Virus record (IMG/VR): IMGVR_UViG_3300047472_000237
Location: 18,788 to 82,787 of that record
From: a virus
DNA length: 64,000 nucleotides
Strand: one strand, 5' to 3'
This document shows positions 1 to 7,142 of the stretch, in pieces. The notes beneath the pieces were generated by a model. The model was not told the DNA's origin. It did no database searches and saw nothing but the letters and a program-made list of their open reading frames with translations. Both the position numbers and the translations under genes were made by a program. The first letter of the stretch is position 1, and the number at the start of each line of letters is the position of its first letter.

Positions 1-690
1 AACGAGCACGTGGGCGTCAAGAGCGCCGTGTCCGCGATCACCGGCCTGAACAACGCACTCCGCGCCGCCCGCGCCGAGGCGAAGAACAAGACCACCGGCC
101 CCGACCTCACGCCGCTGAAGGAATGGGGCGACACCCCCGAGGCCATCCTCGCGAAGTTCAACGAAACCAAGACCGGCCTGGAAGGGCAGATCAAGGGCGT
201 GAACATCGAGAAGATCAAGGAAGACCTCGCCAAGGAACACAGCGGCACCCACACCAAGCTCACCAAGCGCGCCGAGGCCCTCCAAGGCCAGCTGCACAAG
301 CTGCTCGTGTCCGGCGAGGCGACCACCGCCATCAGCGGACTCAAGGGCGACGTCGAACTGCTCATGCCGTTTGTCGCTCAGCAGGTCAAGGTCGCCGAGA
401 GCAAGGACGGCGAGTTCCTCGTGCACGTCGTCGACCAGGCCGGCGACATCCGCTACAGCGGCGTGACCGGCGCTCCCATGAGCATCAAGGAGCTCGTGGC
501 TGAGATGAAGGCCAACGAACGCTACGGCAAGCTGTTCGCCAGCGAAGCCGCCAACGGTGGTGGTGCCGACGCGGGTGCGTCGAACAAGGCCCCGAACGCC
601 GCGCAGCGCCAGGCCGCCGCCAAGGGTGACATGTCCGCCATGGACAAGATCCGTGCCGGTCTCACCAAGAAGGGCAATCTCTCCTCGTAA
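1..690 (+). CDS. Probable capsid scaffolding protein, 5' truncated
   Basis: The frame is open from the first base, so the N-terminus lies outside the window; a GTG at 10 is unlikely to be the true start. The 229 readable residues are rich in Ala, Lys and Glu, mostly helical or coiled over the first ~110 residues, with a short beta-like patch (about 130-160) and a flexible Gly/Ala/Asn/Lys tail. That composition and the position just before the major capsid gene fit an assembly scaffold acting in the procapsid. No protease active site is visible. The assignment rests mostly on context. A strong hairpin terminator follows. Confidence 0.6.
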   Translation, partial: NEHVGVKSAVSAITGLNNALRAARAEAKNKTTGPDLTPLKEWGDTPEAILAKFNETKTGLEGQIKGVNIEKIKEDLAKEHSGTHTKLTKRAEALQGQLHKLLVSGEATTAISGLKGDVELLMPFVAQQVKVAESKDGEFLVHVVDQAGDIRYSGVTGAPMSIKELVAEMKANERYGKLFASEAANGGGADAGASNKAPNAAQRQAAAKGDMSAMDKIRAGLTKKGNLSS

Positions 691-718
691 ACACGAGACG
701 AGATCCCGGTTCCAAGAA

Positions 719-756
719 AAATCACCCCCGGCACTTGTAAGTGCCGGGGGTGATTT
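719..756 (+). terminator. Intrinsic terminator after scaffold gene
   Basis: A perfect 17-bp inverted repeat with a 4-nt loop (TGTA) begins 29 bases after the scaffold stop codon. The stem is very GC-rich and ends in ATTT. It separates the scaffold gene from the capsid gene. A TTGCTA hexamer at 755-760, touching the 3' arm, could be a -35 box for the capsid gene, but no good -10 box follows at 17 bp. Confidence 0.8.
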
Positions 757-890
757 GCTATCGTTCACCGATTCACCTGACGACGATGTGTCGACAGGCA
801 AAGATGCAGCCCTCAGGGTGATCCTGTTCGGGGCGGCGAAGAAGCTGCAACCGAACACACATTCGCCCCAGAAGGGCGGGAGAAGAAGCA

Positions 891-1814
891 ATGGCCTCCG
901 TTACCCTCGCTGAAAGCGCCAAGCTCGCTCAGAACGATCTGATCGCTGGCGTCATCGAAAACGTCATCACCGTCAACAAGATGTTCGGCGTCCTGCCGTT
1001 CGACGGCATCGACGGCAACGCGCTGGCCTACAACCGCGAGAACGTCCTCGGCGACGTTCAGGTCGCTGGTGTCGGCGACGCGGTGACCGCCAAGGCGGCT
1101 GCGACCTTCACGCAGGTCACGAGCTCCCTCACCACGATCATCGGCGATGCTGAGGTCAACGGCCTCATCCAGGCGACCCGCTCCGGCGACGGCAACGACC
1201 AGACCGCGATCCAGATCGCGTCGAAGTCGAAGTCGGCCGGCCGTAAGTACCAGGACATGCTGATCAACGGCGACGGCACCAGCAACACCTTCGCCGGTCT
1301 CCGCACCCTGTGTGCGAACGGCCAGAAGATCCCGGCGGTCGACGCGAACGGTGACAACCTCAGCTTCACCCTGCTCGACAACCTGATGGACACGGTCACG
1401 GACAAGGACGGTGCGGTCGACTACTTCGCGATGCACGCCCGTACCATCCGCAGCTACATGGTCCTGCTCCGCGCCCTCGGCGGTGCCAGCATCAGCGAGA
1501 CGGTCACGCTGCCCAACGGCGAGCAGGTGCCCGCCTACCGTGGCGTCCCGATCTTCCGCAACGACTATATCCCGATCAACCTCACGACTGGTGCCAACAG
1601 CACCACGACCGTGGTCATCGCGGGTACGCTCGACGACGGCTCGCGTCAGCACGGTATCGCCGGCCTCACCGCCGAGAAGCAGGCCGGTCTGCACGTGGTC
1701 GACGTCGGTGAGAAGGAAGACGCCGACGAGCACATCTGGCGTGTCAAGTGGTACGCCGGCCTGGCCCTGTTCAGCGAGAAGGGCCTCGCGATGGCCACGG
1801 GCATCGAGGACTAA
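891..1814 (+). CDS. Major capsid protein
   Basis: This 307-residue protein is the main shell subunit. It begins with the Leu/Ala-rich segment 'SAKLAQNDLIAGVIENV' and continues with 'LPFDGIDGNALAYNRE', a conserved pattern of a family of HK97-fold coat proteins that lack a long cleaved N-terminal arm. The middle 'EVNGLIQATRS' and 'GRKYQDMLINGDG' segments also fit that family. A GGGAGAAGAAG ribosome-binding site precedes the ATG. It follows the scaffold gene after a terminator, so it probably has separate high-level expression, and it is followed by another stable hairpin. Confidence 0.85.
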   Translation: MASVTLAESAKLAQNDLIAGVIENVITVNKMFGVLPFDGIDGNALAYNRENVLGDVQVAGVGDAVTAKAAATFTQVTSSLTTIIGDAEVNGLIQATRSGDGNDQTAIQIASKSKSAGRKYQDMLINGDGTSNTFAGLRTLCANGQKIPAVDANGDNLSFTLLDNLMDTVTDKDGAVDYFAMHARTIRSYMVLLRALGGASISETVTLPNGEQVPAYRGVPIFRNDYIPINLTTGANSTTTVVIAGTLDDGSRQHGIAGLTAEKQAGLHVVDVGEKEDADEHIWRVKWYAGLALFSEKGLAMATGIED

Positions 1815-1845
1815 TCCTCGACGTGACGAGTGAAACCTGAACCAT

Positions 1846-1880
1846 GGACGGCCGGGGTCGTATAACGGCCCCGGCCGTCC
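1846..1880 (+). terminator. Hairpin after major capsid gene
   Basis: A 12-bp perfect GC-rich stem (GGACGGCCGGGG and its complement) with an 11-nt AT-containing loop lies 31 bases after the capsid stop codon. There is no U tract, so it may be a partial terminator or an mRNA-stabilising hairpin that keeps capsid mRNA more abundant than downstream mRNA. Confidence 0.55.
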
Positions 1881-1898
1881 GTCCAACTGGAGATCGCA

Positions 1899-2465
1899 AT
1901 GGCCTTGTTCAAAGTCGAATCCGCGCCGGGAGCTCCGGTTCCCCGCTTCAACGGCATCGATGCGTATGTCGTGCAGGCGAACAACTCGACGGAGGCCAAG
2001 GCACTCGCGAAGGGTGCCGTCAACGGCGACTCCGACGCCGTGTGGGACGCCGCTACCGTGACCGACCTCTCCACCGCTGGGCCTGTCGCCCTGACCGGCT
2101 GGGTGTTCGCGATCGGTATCAACACCGCCTCGCCCATCGCCGTATCGGTGACCGGCGACTCGGACGACACGCTCGACGACGTCGGTGCCAAGCTGGTGAC
2201 CGCGCTCAACGCGACGGTGATCAACGCGGCGGCCTACAACACCGGCACGAACGTGCTGACCGTTGCGGCCGTTGCGGACGGTATCGGTGACAAGACCGTG
2301 ACCATCACCGTCACCCCTCCGGAAGGCGTCTACGCCACCGGCGGCTTCGTCCAGGGCAACCTGGTGGCGAGCAAGACGGACGGCGGCATCGCGGCGGCCG
2401 ATCTGCGTGTGACCTTCTCGACTTCGTGGGTGGTTCCCGGCCGGCTCACCGGCTACAAGCAGTAA
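1899..2465 (+). CDS. Putative virion structural protein
   Basis: This 188-residue protein is rich in Val, Thr, Ala, Gly and Asp with alternating beta-type segments and no membrane segment or enzymatic motif. Its location between the capsid protein and the connector genes is typical of a capsid decoration or accessory head protein, but the sequence gives no family match that I recognise. The start is the ATG after 'GGAGATCGCA', which supplies a ribosome-binding site. Decoration protein is an inference from position; a head fibre is an alternative. Confidence 0.55.
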   Translation: MALFKVESAPGAPVPRFNGIDAYVVQANNSTEAKALAKGAVNGDSDAVWDAATVTDLSTAGPVALTGWVFAIGINTASPIAVSVTGDSDDTLDDVGAKLVTALNATVINAAAYNTGTNVLTVAAVADGIGDKTVTITVTPPEGVYATGGFVQGNLVASKTDGGIAAADLRVTFSTSWVVPGRLTGYKQ

Positions 2466-2474
2466 AGGTTCCCC

Positions 2475-2675
2475 ATGGCCAGCTTCAAGTTTGTCAGGCA
2501 GAACTCCGGCAATGCCAATCGGCAGTACGGCGTTCACTTCGACCGGCTCGGTGCTGGCCTTGGCCGCCGCAAGCAACGGACGGCAGCGGACATGACCGAG
2601 ATCAAAGCGGGTGCTCCCCGCGTGTACCCCACCGGGACGGACAGGAAGTCCCCTGTCCTCCCCGGCGGCCGATAA
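2475..2675 (+). CDS. Small basic hypothetical protein
   Basis: A 66-residue, strongly basic protein (many Arg and Lys) begins ten bases after the previous stop and ends 15 bases before the next start. Its tight fit in the head operon and good codon use support translation. There is no recognisable domain. A basic small protein here could be a virion or packaging component, but nothing proves it. Confidence 0.5.
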   Translation: MASFKFVRQNSGNANRQYGVHFDRLGAGLGRRKQRTAADMTEIKAGAPRVYPTGTDRKSPVLPGGR

Positions 2676-2690
2676 GCCCAGGAGGTCAGC

Positions 2691-3341
2691 GTGGCGTTTG
2701 TCCCCGAAACTGGTGAGGGTCTCGAAACCGCGAACGCCTACATCGACGTGGCCTTCGCGGATTCGTACCATGCCGACCGGGGGCACATCTCTTGGGACGC
2801 CCTGGGCCTGAGCGATCCCCCGGCCATCCTCGCCAAGAAGCAACAGTGCATCGTCCGCGCCACCGACTACGTCAACAAGCGGTTCGGCCGCCGGTTCCGA
2901 GGCGTCAAGCAGAACCGCCGCCAGGCCCTTGAGTGGCCCCGGATGAACGCATACGACAACGACGGCTACAGCCTCGCGGACATCGATGAGATCCCGCGTG
3001 CCCTTCAGGCCGCCATCGCCGAGTACGCCCTCCGCGCCGCACTCGTCGGCGAGCTCGCACCTGACCCCATCCCCGTGGTTCCCCGCCAAGACCTTGGCGT
3101 CGAGGAGCCGACCGTCGAGACGACGTATGCCGGCGGCCAGGTCAGCCGCGTGTCCGAGAAGGTCGACGTCATCGAGGAGACCGTGTCGTACATGACGCCG
3201 ATCCAGATGGCGAGCGTCGGCCGGAACAAGACCATCCTGAGCACCCTGGTGTCGGATGCCATGATCCCCGAGTACCCGGCGGCAGACATGCTGCTGGAGG
3301 AACTCCTGACCTCCCAACGGCGAACCGTCGCGCGAGGATAA
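2691..3341 (+). CDS. Head-tail adaptor (DnaT-like connector family)
   Basis: The 216-residue protein starts at GTG after a strong AGGAGG site. Its N-terminal half contains the pattern 'ETANAYIDVAFADSYHADRG', then 'QQCIVRATDYVNKRFG' and 'QALEWPR', which is typical of the phage connector family often labelled putative DnaT-like. In HK97-type phages the protein at this position forms the ring below the portal that joins head and tail. It is followed at once by two other neck genes, in the usual order. The label DnaT reflects fold similarity only; a role in priming is not expected. Confidence 0.7.
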   Translation: MAFVPETGEGLETANAYIDVAFADSYHADRGHISWDALGLSDPPAILAKKQQCIVRATDYVNKRFGRRFRGVKQNRRQALEWPRMNAYDNDGYSLADIDEIPRALQAAIAEYALRAALVGELAPDPIPVVPRQDLGVEEPTVETTYAGGQVSRVSEKVDVIEETVSYMTPIQMASVGRNKTILSTLVSDAMIPEYPAADMLLEELLTSQRRTVARG

Positions 3342-3344
3342 GAC

Positions 3345-3743
3345 ATGGCGAACTACACCAAGCTGGCGGCCACCGCCAAGCGGCTCATCGAGAAGAACGG
3401 GGCGGCCGTAACGCTCCGCCGCCCGCCCACGGAGCAGGCCGTCCTGAACGCCTCGCAGCCCTGGAGGGGCAACGACCCGGCCGCCGCCGCCAACGCCGGT
3501 GGGCAGGTCGAGCAAGCCGCCAAGGCGGTCCTGCTCGACTGGAAACTGGCCGACGGCTCAGCGGACACGACGCGCCGGGGCATGAAGCGGGCGCTGGTCG
3601 CCGCGAACTCCGTGCCCGGAGTGGACCTGGCCGATTACACCGCTTTGGTGGACCCGGCCGGCACTGTGTGGAAGATCGATGGCGTCAACCCGCTCGCCCC
3701 AGGGGGAATCACGCTGCTGTTCGAACTCACGTTGAAGAAGTAA
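3345..3743 (+). CDS. Head closure / neck protein
   Basis: A 132-residue protein starts three bases after the adaptor stop codon. It has an N-terminal helix ('YTKLAATAKRLIEKNG') followed by 'AAVTLRRP' and a C-terminal beta-rich part ending 'GITLLFELTLKK', the usual outline of small head-completion (stopper) proteins. Position between adaptor and tail terminator supports this role: sealing the portal until the tail docks. Detection is by layout and general pattern rather than by a diagnostic motif. Confidence 0.65.
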   Translation: MANYTKLAATAKRLIEKNGAAVTLRRPPTEQAVLNASQPWRGNDPAAAANAGGQVEQAAKAVLLDWKLADGSADTTRRGMKRALVAANSVPGVDLADYTALVDPAGTVWKIDGVNPLAPGGITLLFELTLKK

Positions 3744-3744
3744 A

Positions 3745-4191
3745 ATGCCAGCAACCACTCGACAAGCTCGCGACCAGATGAACGCCCTGTTCAAGGTGGC
3801 GGTCGACGCCAACACTGCTCACCCGCAGATGGTCGGCTTCGTCACCATCTGGGACGGAGTCGACAAGCAGCCGGCTCCCCCGAACTCGCCCACGCCCTGG
3901 GCACGAGTCGCGATTCGCCACAACTCCGGCGGACAGAAAAGTCTTGCCAACGATCGGGGGAAGAAGCGGTTCACCCGTACCGGCTTCGTCGTCATCCAGC
4001 TTTTCACCAACCCGAACGACGGCCTGGTGTCCAACGACGAAATCACTGCTATACTTCTCAGCGCGTACGAAGGGAAGACGACGTCAGGTGGCGTCTTCTT
4101 CCGCAACGTCCGCTCTCAGGAAGTCGGCCAGGACGGTGCCTGGTATCAGACGAATGTCTTCGCAGACTTCGAGTACGAACAGATCAAGTAA
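3745..4191 (+). CDS. Tail terminator protein
   Basis: This 148-residue protein begins 'ARDQMNALFKVAVDANT' and has the segments 'PWARVAIRHNSG', 'TRTGFVVIQLFT' and 'QTNVFADFEYEQIK', a pattern seen in tail completion proteins equivalent to lambda gpU. Such proteins form a hexameric ring that stops tail-tube growth and joins the tail to the head. It lies just before the tail tube gene, as expected. The stop codon is 15 bases from the next ATG. Confidence 0.65.
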   Translation: MPATTRQARDQMNALFKVAVDANTAHPQMVGFVTIWDGVDKQPAPPNSPTPWARVAIRHNSGGQKSLANDRGKKRFTRTGFVVIQLFTNPNDGLVSNDEITAILLSAYEGKTTSGGVFFRNVRSQEVGQDGAWYQTNVFADFEYEQIK

Positions 4192-4206
4192 CTGGAGAAC
4201 GATCCG

Positions 4207-5763
4207 ATGGCCAAGCTCAACAAAATTGACAGCAACTCGACCGCGTCGAGCTACTGTGAGGAAGCAAGCCTCGGCGTGCTCCCCGCCGCTGCGTCCCAGG
4301 TGTGGACGCCGCTCGAGCCGAACAGCTACAGCGACTTCGGTGGTCAGGTGACCACGGTCGCCCGCAATCCGATCAACAGCGGTCGTCAGCGCAAGAAGGG
4401 CGTCGTGACCGACATCGAGGCCAGCGGTGGCCTCAACTCGGACATCACGCAGACGAACATCCAGGGCCTCATGCAGGGGTTCACCTTCTCCGACCTCCGA
4501 CGCAAGAACGAGAAGACGGCCATCACGTCCGTCACCGCCGGCACCAAGAAGTACGCCCTGGTCACGAGCGGCTACCGCGTCGGCGACCTGGTGTTCTTCA
4601 GCGGCTTCGCCAACGCGGCCAACAACGGCCTCAAGCGCGTCACCGCCGTGGACGGCACGGACGTCACGGTCGCTGAGACCGTCGTCGACGAGACCGTCGC
4701 CGGCTCCGTCAAGGCGGTCGCAGTCGGCTTCCAGTTCACCGCTGCGGATGCCACCATCGACGGCGACGGTGCCTCGCTCCCGGCCCTCGAGACCACCACC
4801 AAGGATCTGACCCAACTCGGTCTGATCCCCGGCGAGTTCATCTTCATCGGCGGCGACGGTGCTGCGGAGAAGTTCGCGACGGCTGCCAACAACGGCTTCG
4901 CCCGCGTCCGCTCCGTCGCGGCCGGCGTGATCACCTTCGACAAGACCAGCGACACGATGGTCGATGACGCCGGCACGGGCAAGACCCTCCGGGTGTTCTT
5001 CGGCCGCGTGCTCAAGAACGAAGTCGGTACGCTGATCAAGCGTCGTTCCTACACGCTGGAGCGCCGCCTCGGTGCCAACGACGACTCCGACCTCACGCGG
5101 GAACAGGCCGAGTATCTCGAGGGTGCCATCGCCAGCGAGTTCTCGCTGAACGTGCCCACCGCCGAGAAGGCCACGGTCGACATCTCCTTCATGGCGCTGC
5201 GGAACTCGACCATCGACGAGAACATCAGCGGGGCCAACACCCTGCTCACCAAGGTCGCCAGCGTGGTGAACACCCCGCTGATCGAGGCGGACGCCTTCAA
5301 CACGAGCTCGGACGTCAGCCGCATCAAGCTGGCGTCGGTCGTCGCCGGCCAGCCGAACCCGGAGCCGCTCTTCGCGTTCGTGCAGGAGTTCAGCCTGACG
5401 GTCAACAACAACCTCACGGGCAACAAGGCCGTCGGTGTCACCGGCAGCTTCGAAGTCACGGCCGGCACCTTCGAGGTCGGCGGCAACATCACGGCATACT
5501 TCAGCGACGTCGCTGCGGTGGAAGCCGTGAAGAACAACGCTGACATCACGCTGGAAGCCCACTTCGTCAAGTCGAACGCGGGTATCACCTTCGACGTCCC
5601 GCTCATCACCCTGGGCGACGGCCGCCCGAACGTGGAACAGGACCAGGCAATCACCTTGCCGCTCGAGACGATGGCCGCCACCGGCGCGAAGATCGACCCG
5701 AACCTGAACCACACCCTGTTGATCGTGTTCTGGGACTACCTCCCGAACGCGGCCGACCTGTAA
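4207..5763 (+). CDS. Major tail tube protein
   Basis: This 518-residue, Thr/Val/Ala/Gly-rich beta protein begins 'KLNKIDSNSTASSYCEEASLG', and has 'RQRKKGVVTDIEASGGLNSDIT' in the first 80 residues, the typical N-terminal part of siphovirus tube proteins. The central region (about 90-270) holds repeated 'GD-F-GFANAANNGLKRV' type beta modules, which look like inserted domains; the C-terminal third returns to the tube pattern. It would stack as rings to form the tail tube. A GGAGAAC site lies before the ATG, and a strong terminator follows the gene. Confidence 0.8.
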   Translation: MAKLNKIDSNSTASSYCEEASLGVLPAAASQVWTPLEPNSYSDFGGQVTTVARNPINSGRQRKKGVVTDIEASGGLNSDITQTNIQGLMQGFTFSDLRRKNEKTAITSVTAGTKKYALVTSGYRVGDLVFFSGFANAANNGLKRVTAVDGTDVTVAETVVDETVAGSVKAVAVGFQFTAADATIDGDGASLPALETTTKDLTQLGLIPGEFIFIGGDGAAEKFATAANNGFARVRSVAAGVITFDKTSDTMVDDAGTGKTLRVFFGRVLKNEVGTLIKRRSYTLERRLGANDDSDLTREQAEYLEGAIASEFSLNVPTAEKATVDISFMALRNSTIDENISGANTLLTKVASVVNTPLIEADAFNTSSDVSRIKLASVVAGQPNPEPLFAFVQEFSLTVNNNLTGNKAVGVTGSFEVTAGTFEVGGNITAYFSDVAAVEAVKNNADITLEAHFVKSNAGITFDVPLITLGDGRPNVEQDQAITLPLETMAATGAKIDPNLNHTLLIVFWDYLPNAADL

Positions 5764-5786
5764 TCGGTGAAGGGGAGAGCACCACG

Positions 5787-5816
5787 TGTCGGCTCCGGAT
5801 TATTCCGGAGCCGACA
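5787..5816 (+). terminator. Intrinsic terminator after tail tube gene
   Basis: A perfect 12-bp stem (TGTCGGCTCCGG and complement), extendable by one A-T pair to a 4-nt loop, is followed by TTGTTT. It ends the capsid-to-tail-tube transcription unit just before a new promoter. Confidence 0.85.
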
Positions 5817-5826
5817 TTGTTTCGGC

Positions 5827-5855
5827 TTGCCCACCGCTTCACCTTCCGGTACATT
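5827..5855 (+). promoter_or_regulatory. Promoter TTGCCC-N17-TACATT
   Basis: The -35 and -10 hexamers with a 17-bp spacer lie directly after the tail-tube terminator and about 70 bases before the tail chaperone ATG. They match the promoter pattern repeated throughout this window. A leader of about 64 nt with a CGGAG ribosome-binding site follows. Confidence 0.7.
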
Positions 5856-5925
5856 TCACTCCTCACGCTCGACAGCGGTCGGGCACTTGTAGAGAGTTCA
5901 GCGATAGTTTCACGGAGCACTGATC

Positions 5926-6345
5926 ATGGCAAGCACTTACGGCGCATACAAGACCGACGAGAACCGCGAACGCACGGGCGTGAAGCTCGACCTCGGCGAG
6001 GCTGGCAAGTTCCAGATCGCCCGCGCCGGCGGCGGCAACTCGAACTTCGAGAAGCGCCTCCAGGCCGTCACGAAGCCGTACCGCCGCGCGATCCAGACCG
6101 GCAACATCGACAAGAAGATCGCGGATCGTCTTCTTGCCGAGACGTACGCCGACACGGTGCTGCTCGGCTGGGAAGGCGTCAGCGGCGAAGACGGCAAGGA
6201 GCTCCCGTTCAATCGCGACAACGCGATCAAGCTGTTCACCGATCTCCCCGACCTGTTCAAGGAGATCCGCGAGACGGCGGAAGACGCGACCCTCTACCGC
6301 GCCGAGCTCAATGGGGTGGACGCAAAAAACTCTGTGACTGCCTGA
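5926..6345 (+). CDS. Tail assembly chaperone, short form (gpG-like)
   Basis: The 139-residue short form corresponds to lambda gpG, a chaperone that coats the tape measure during tail assembly and is absent from the virion. It sits between the tail tube gene and the tape measure gene. Near its end is a canonical -1 slippery heptamer (A AAA AAC at 6324-6330) in the correct reading phase, and normal termination occurs 13 bases later at TGA. The ATG is preceded by CGGAG. Confidence 0.8.
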   Translation: MASTYGAYKTDENRERTGVKLDLGEAGKFQIARAGGGNSNFEKRLQAVTKPYRRAIQTGNIDKKIADRLLAETYADTVLLGWEGVSGEDGKELPFNRDNAIKLFTDLPDLFKEIRETAEDATLYRAELNGVDAKNSVTA

Positions 6346-6674
6346 TCTACGCCCTGGAGCAGGGCAAGACAGAGCAGAAGATCATCGCCGACTGCATACG
6401 CACGAGGCGGCCGTTCCCCAAGGCCATTGCGAATGCTCCCGAGCTCTTCTTGGGTCTCGAGTTCGTCTATGGTGCGTACTTCGAGCTGAGCTCGTGTCGC
6501 GATTACGGTTGGGGAATGGGGCCGATCCCCTGGACGGCCATCCAGGACTACGCCGAGTCTCATTCGCTCGACGAAGACGACACGCTCGACTTCCGGTATT
6601 TCATCCAGGAACTCGACCGCGCGCACCTGGAGTGGATCAACGCGAAGAGCGCCAAGGATTCGGCGAAGAAGTGA
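5926..6674 (+). CDS. Tail assembly chaperone, frameshifted long form (gpGT-like)
   Basis: A -1 shift on the A AAA AAC heptamer joins the first 135 residues to a 114-residue extension (about 249 in total) beginning 'LCDCLIYALEQGK' and ending 'AKSAKDSAKK'. The extension has no start codon or ribosome-binding site of its own, and it is clearly coding: 'ELFLGLEFVYGAYFELSSCRDYG' and a long acidic helix. In lambda-type phages the T extension recruits tube subunits to the coated tape measure, and a fixed G to GT ratio is needed for tail assembly. Confidence 0.85.
6324..6330 (+). other. Programmed -1 frameshift slippery site
   Basis: The heptamer A AAA AAC matches X XXY YYZ and lies in the zero frame as GCA AAA AAC (codon phase checked from the ATG at 5926). 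Slipping back one base puts ribosomes into the 6330-6671 reading frame, giving the fused chaperone. The zero-frame stop is at 6343-6345. Confidence 0.9.
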
Positions 6675-6696
6675 TGTTGGGAGGCCGTCGCGAGTG

Positions 6697-6702
6697 TATA
6701 AT
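6697..6702 (+). promoter_or_regulatory. TATAAT -10 box inside an inverted repeat
   Basis: A consensus TATAAT ends five bases before the ATG at 6708. It lies in the loop of an 8-bp perfect inverted repeat (GGGAGGCC at 6679-6686, GGCCTCCC at 6710-6717). There is no good -35 hexamer at 17 bp. Transcripts starting here would be leaderless and would lack the 5' arm, while read-through transcripts could fold. Confidence 0.55.
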
Positions 6703-6707
6703 TCGTG

Positions 6708-7142
6708 ATGGCCTCCCTTCACGCATTCTCGGCTACGATGGACACTCGCGTGAAGGCGATTGGGAAGAACGTCAACGGCACAAAGCGTGCCGTCGCGAAG
6801 GCGGTCATCAGAGAGTGTATCGTCTCCACGCCCGTCGACAAGGGTGTCGCCCGTTCCAACTGGCAGGCACTTCTCGGAGACTACTCGGCCGACAAGGTTC
6901 CCGCGTTCGCACCAGGAAACCACCTGGGCCTGGCGGAAACCGCGAACGCTGACGCTGCCATCCAGGCGGCCAACTCGGCCATCGACCGAGCCGCGCCGGG
7001 GGAAGACATCGTAGTCCTGAACAACGTCGACTACATCGAGACGCTGAACAACGGATCGTCTACCCAGATGGCTGCGAACTTTGTCCAGAAGGGGATCGGG
7101 GCCGGCATTGCCGCCGTCAACAGCATGAAGGTGGTGCCGTAA
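6708..7142 (+). CDS. HK97 gp10-like tail/neck protein
   Basis: The 144-residue product has an N-terminal helix, then 'ECIVSTPVDKGVARSNWQ', the hallmark of the HK97-gp10 / neck-type-1 family found in head-tail joining modules, and a C-terminal 'VLNNVDYIETLNNGSS' segment that is also typical. In many phages this gene is beside the connector genes; here it sits between the tail chaperones and the tape measure. ATG at 6708 is preferred over the GTG one codon earlier because it falls five bases after a TATAAT box. The next gene starts immediately after its stop. Confidence 0.65.
   Translation: MASLHAFSATMDTRVKAIGKNVNGTKRAVAKAVIRECIVSTPVDKGVARSNWQALLGDYSADKVPAFAPGNHLGLAETANADAAIQAANSAIDRAAPGEDIVVLNNVDYIETLNNGSSTQMAANFVQKGIGAGIAAVNSMKVVP

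Noticed and set aside
813-3515. A 900-codon open frame on the minus strand across the capsid and connector genes (a similar 1096-codon frame spans 6294-9584)
   Set aside because: High-GC genes leave long stop-free frames on the other strand. The translations are Arg/Val/Gly/Asp-rich with no domain pattern, and the + strand genes there are clear structural proteins.
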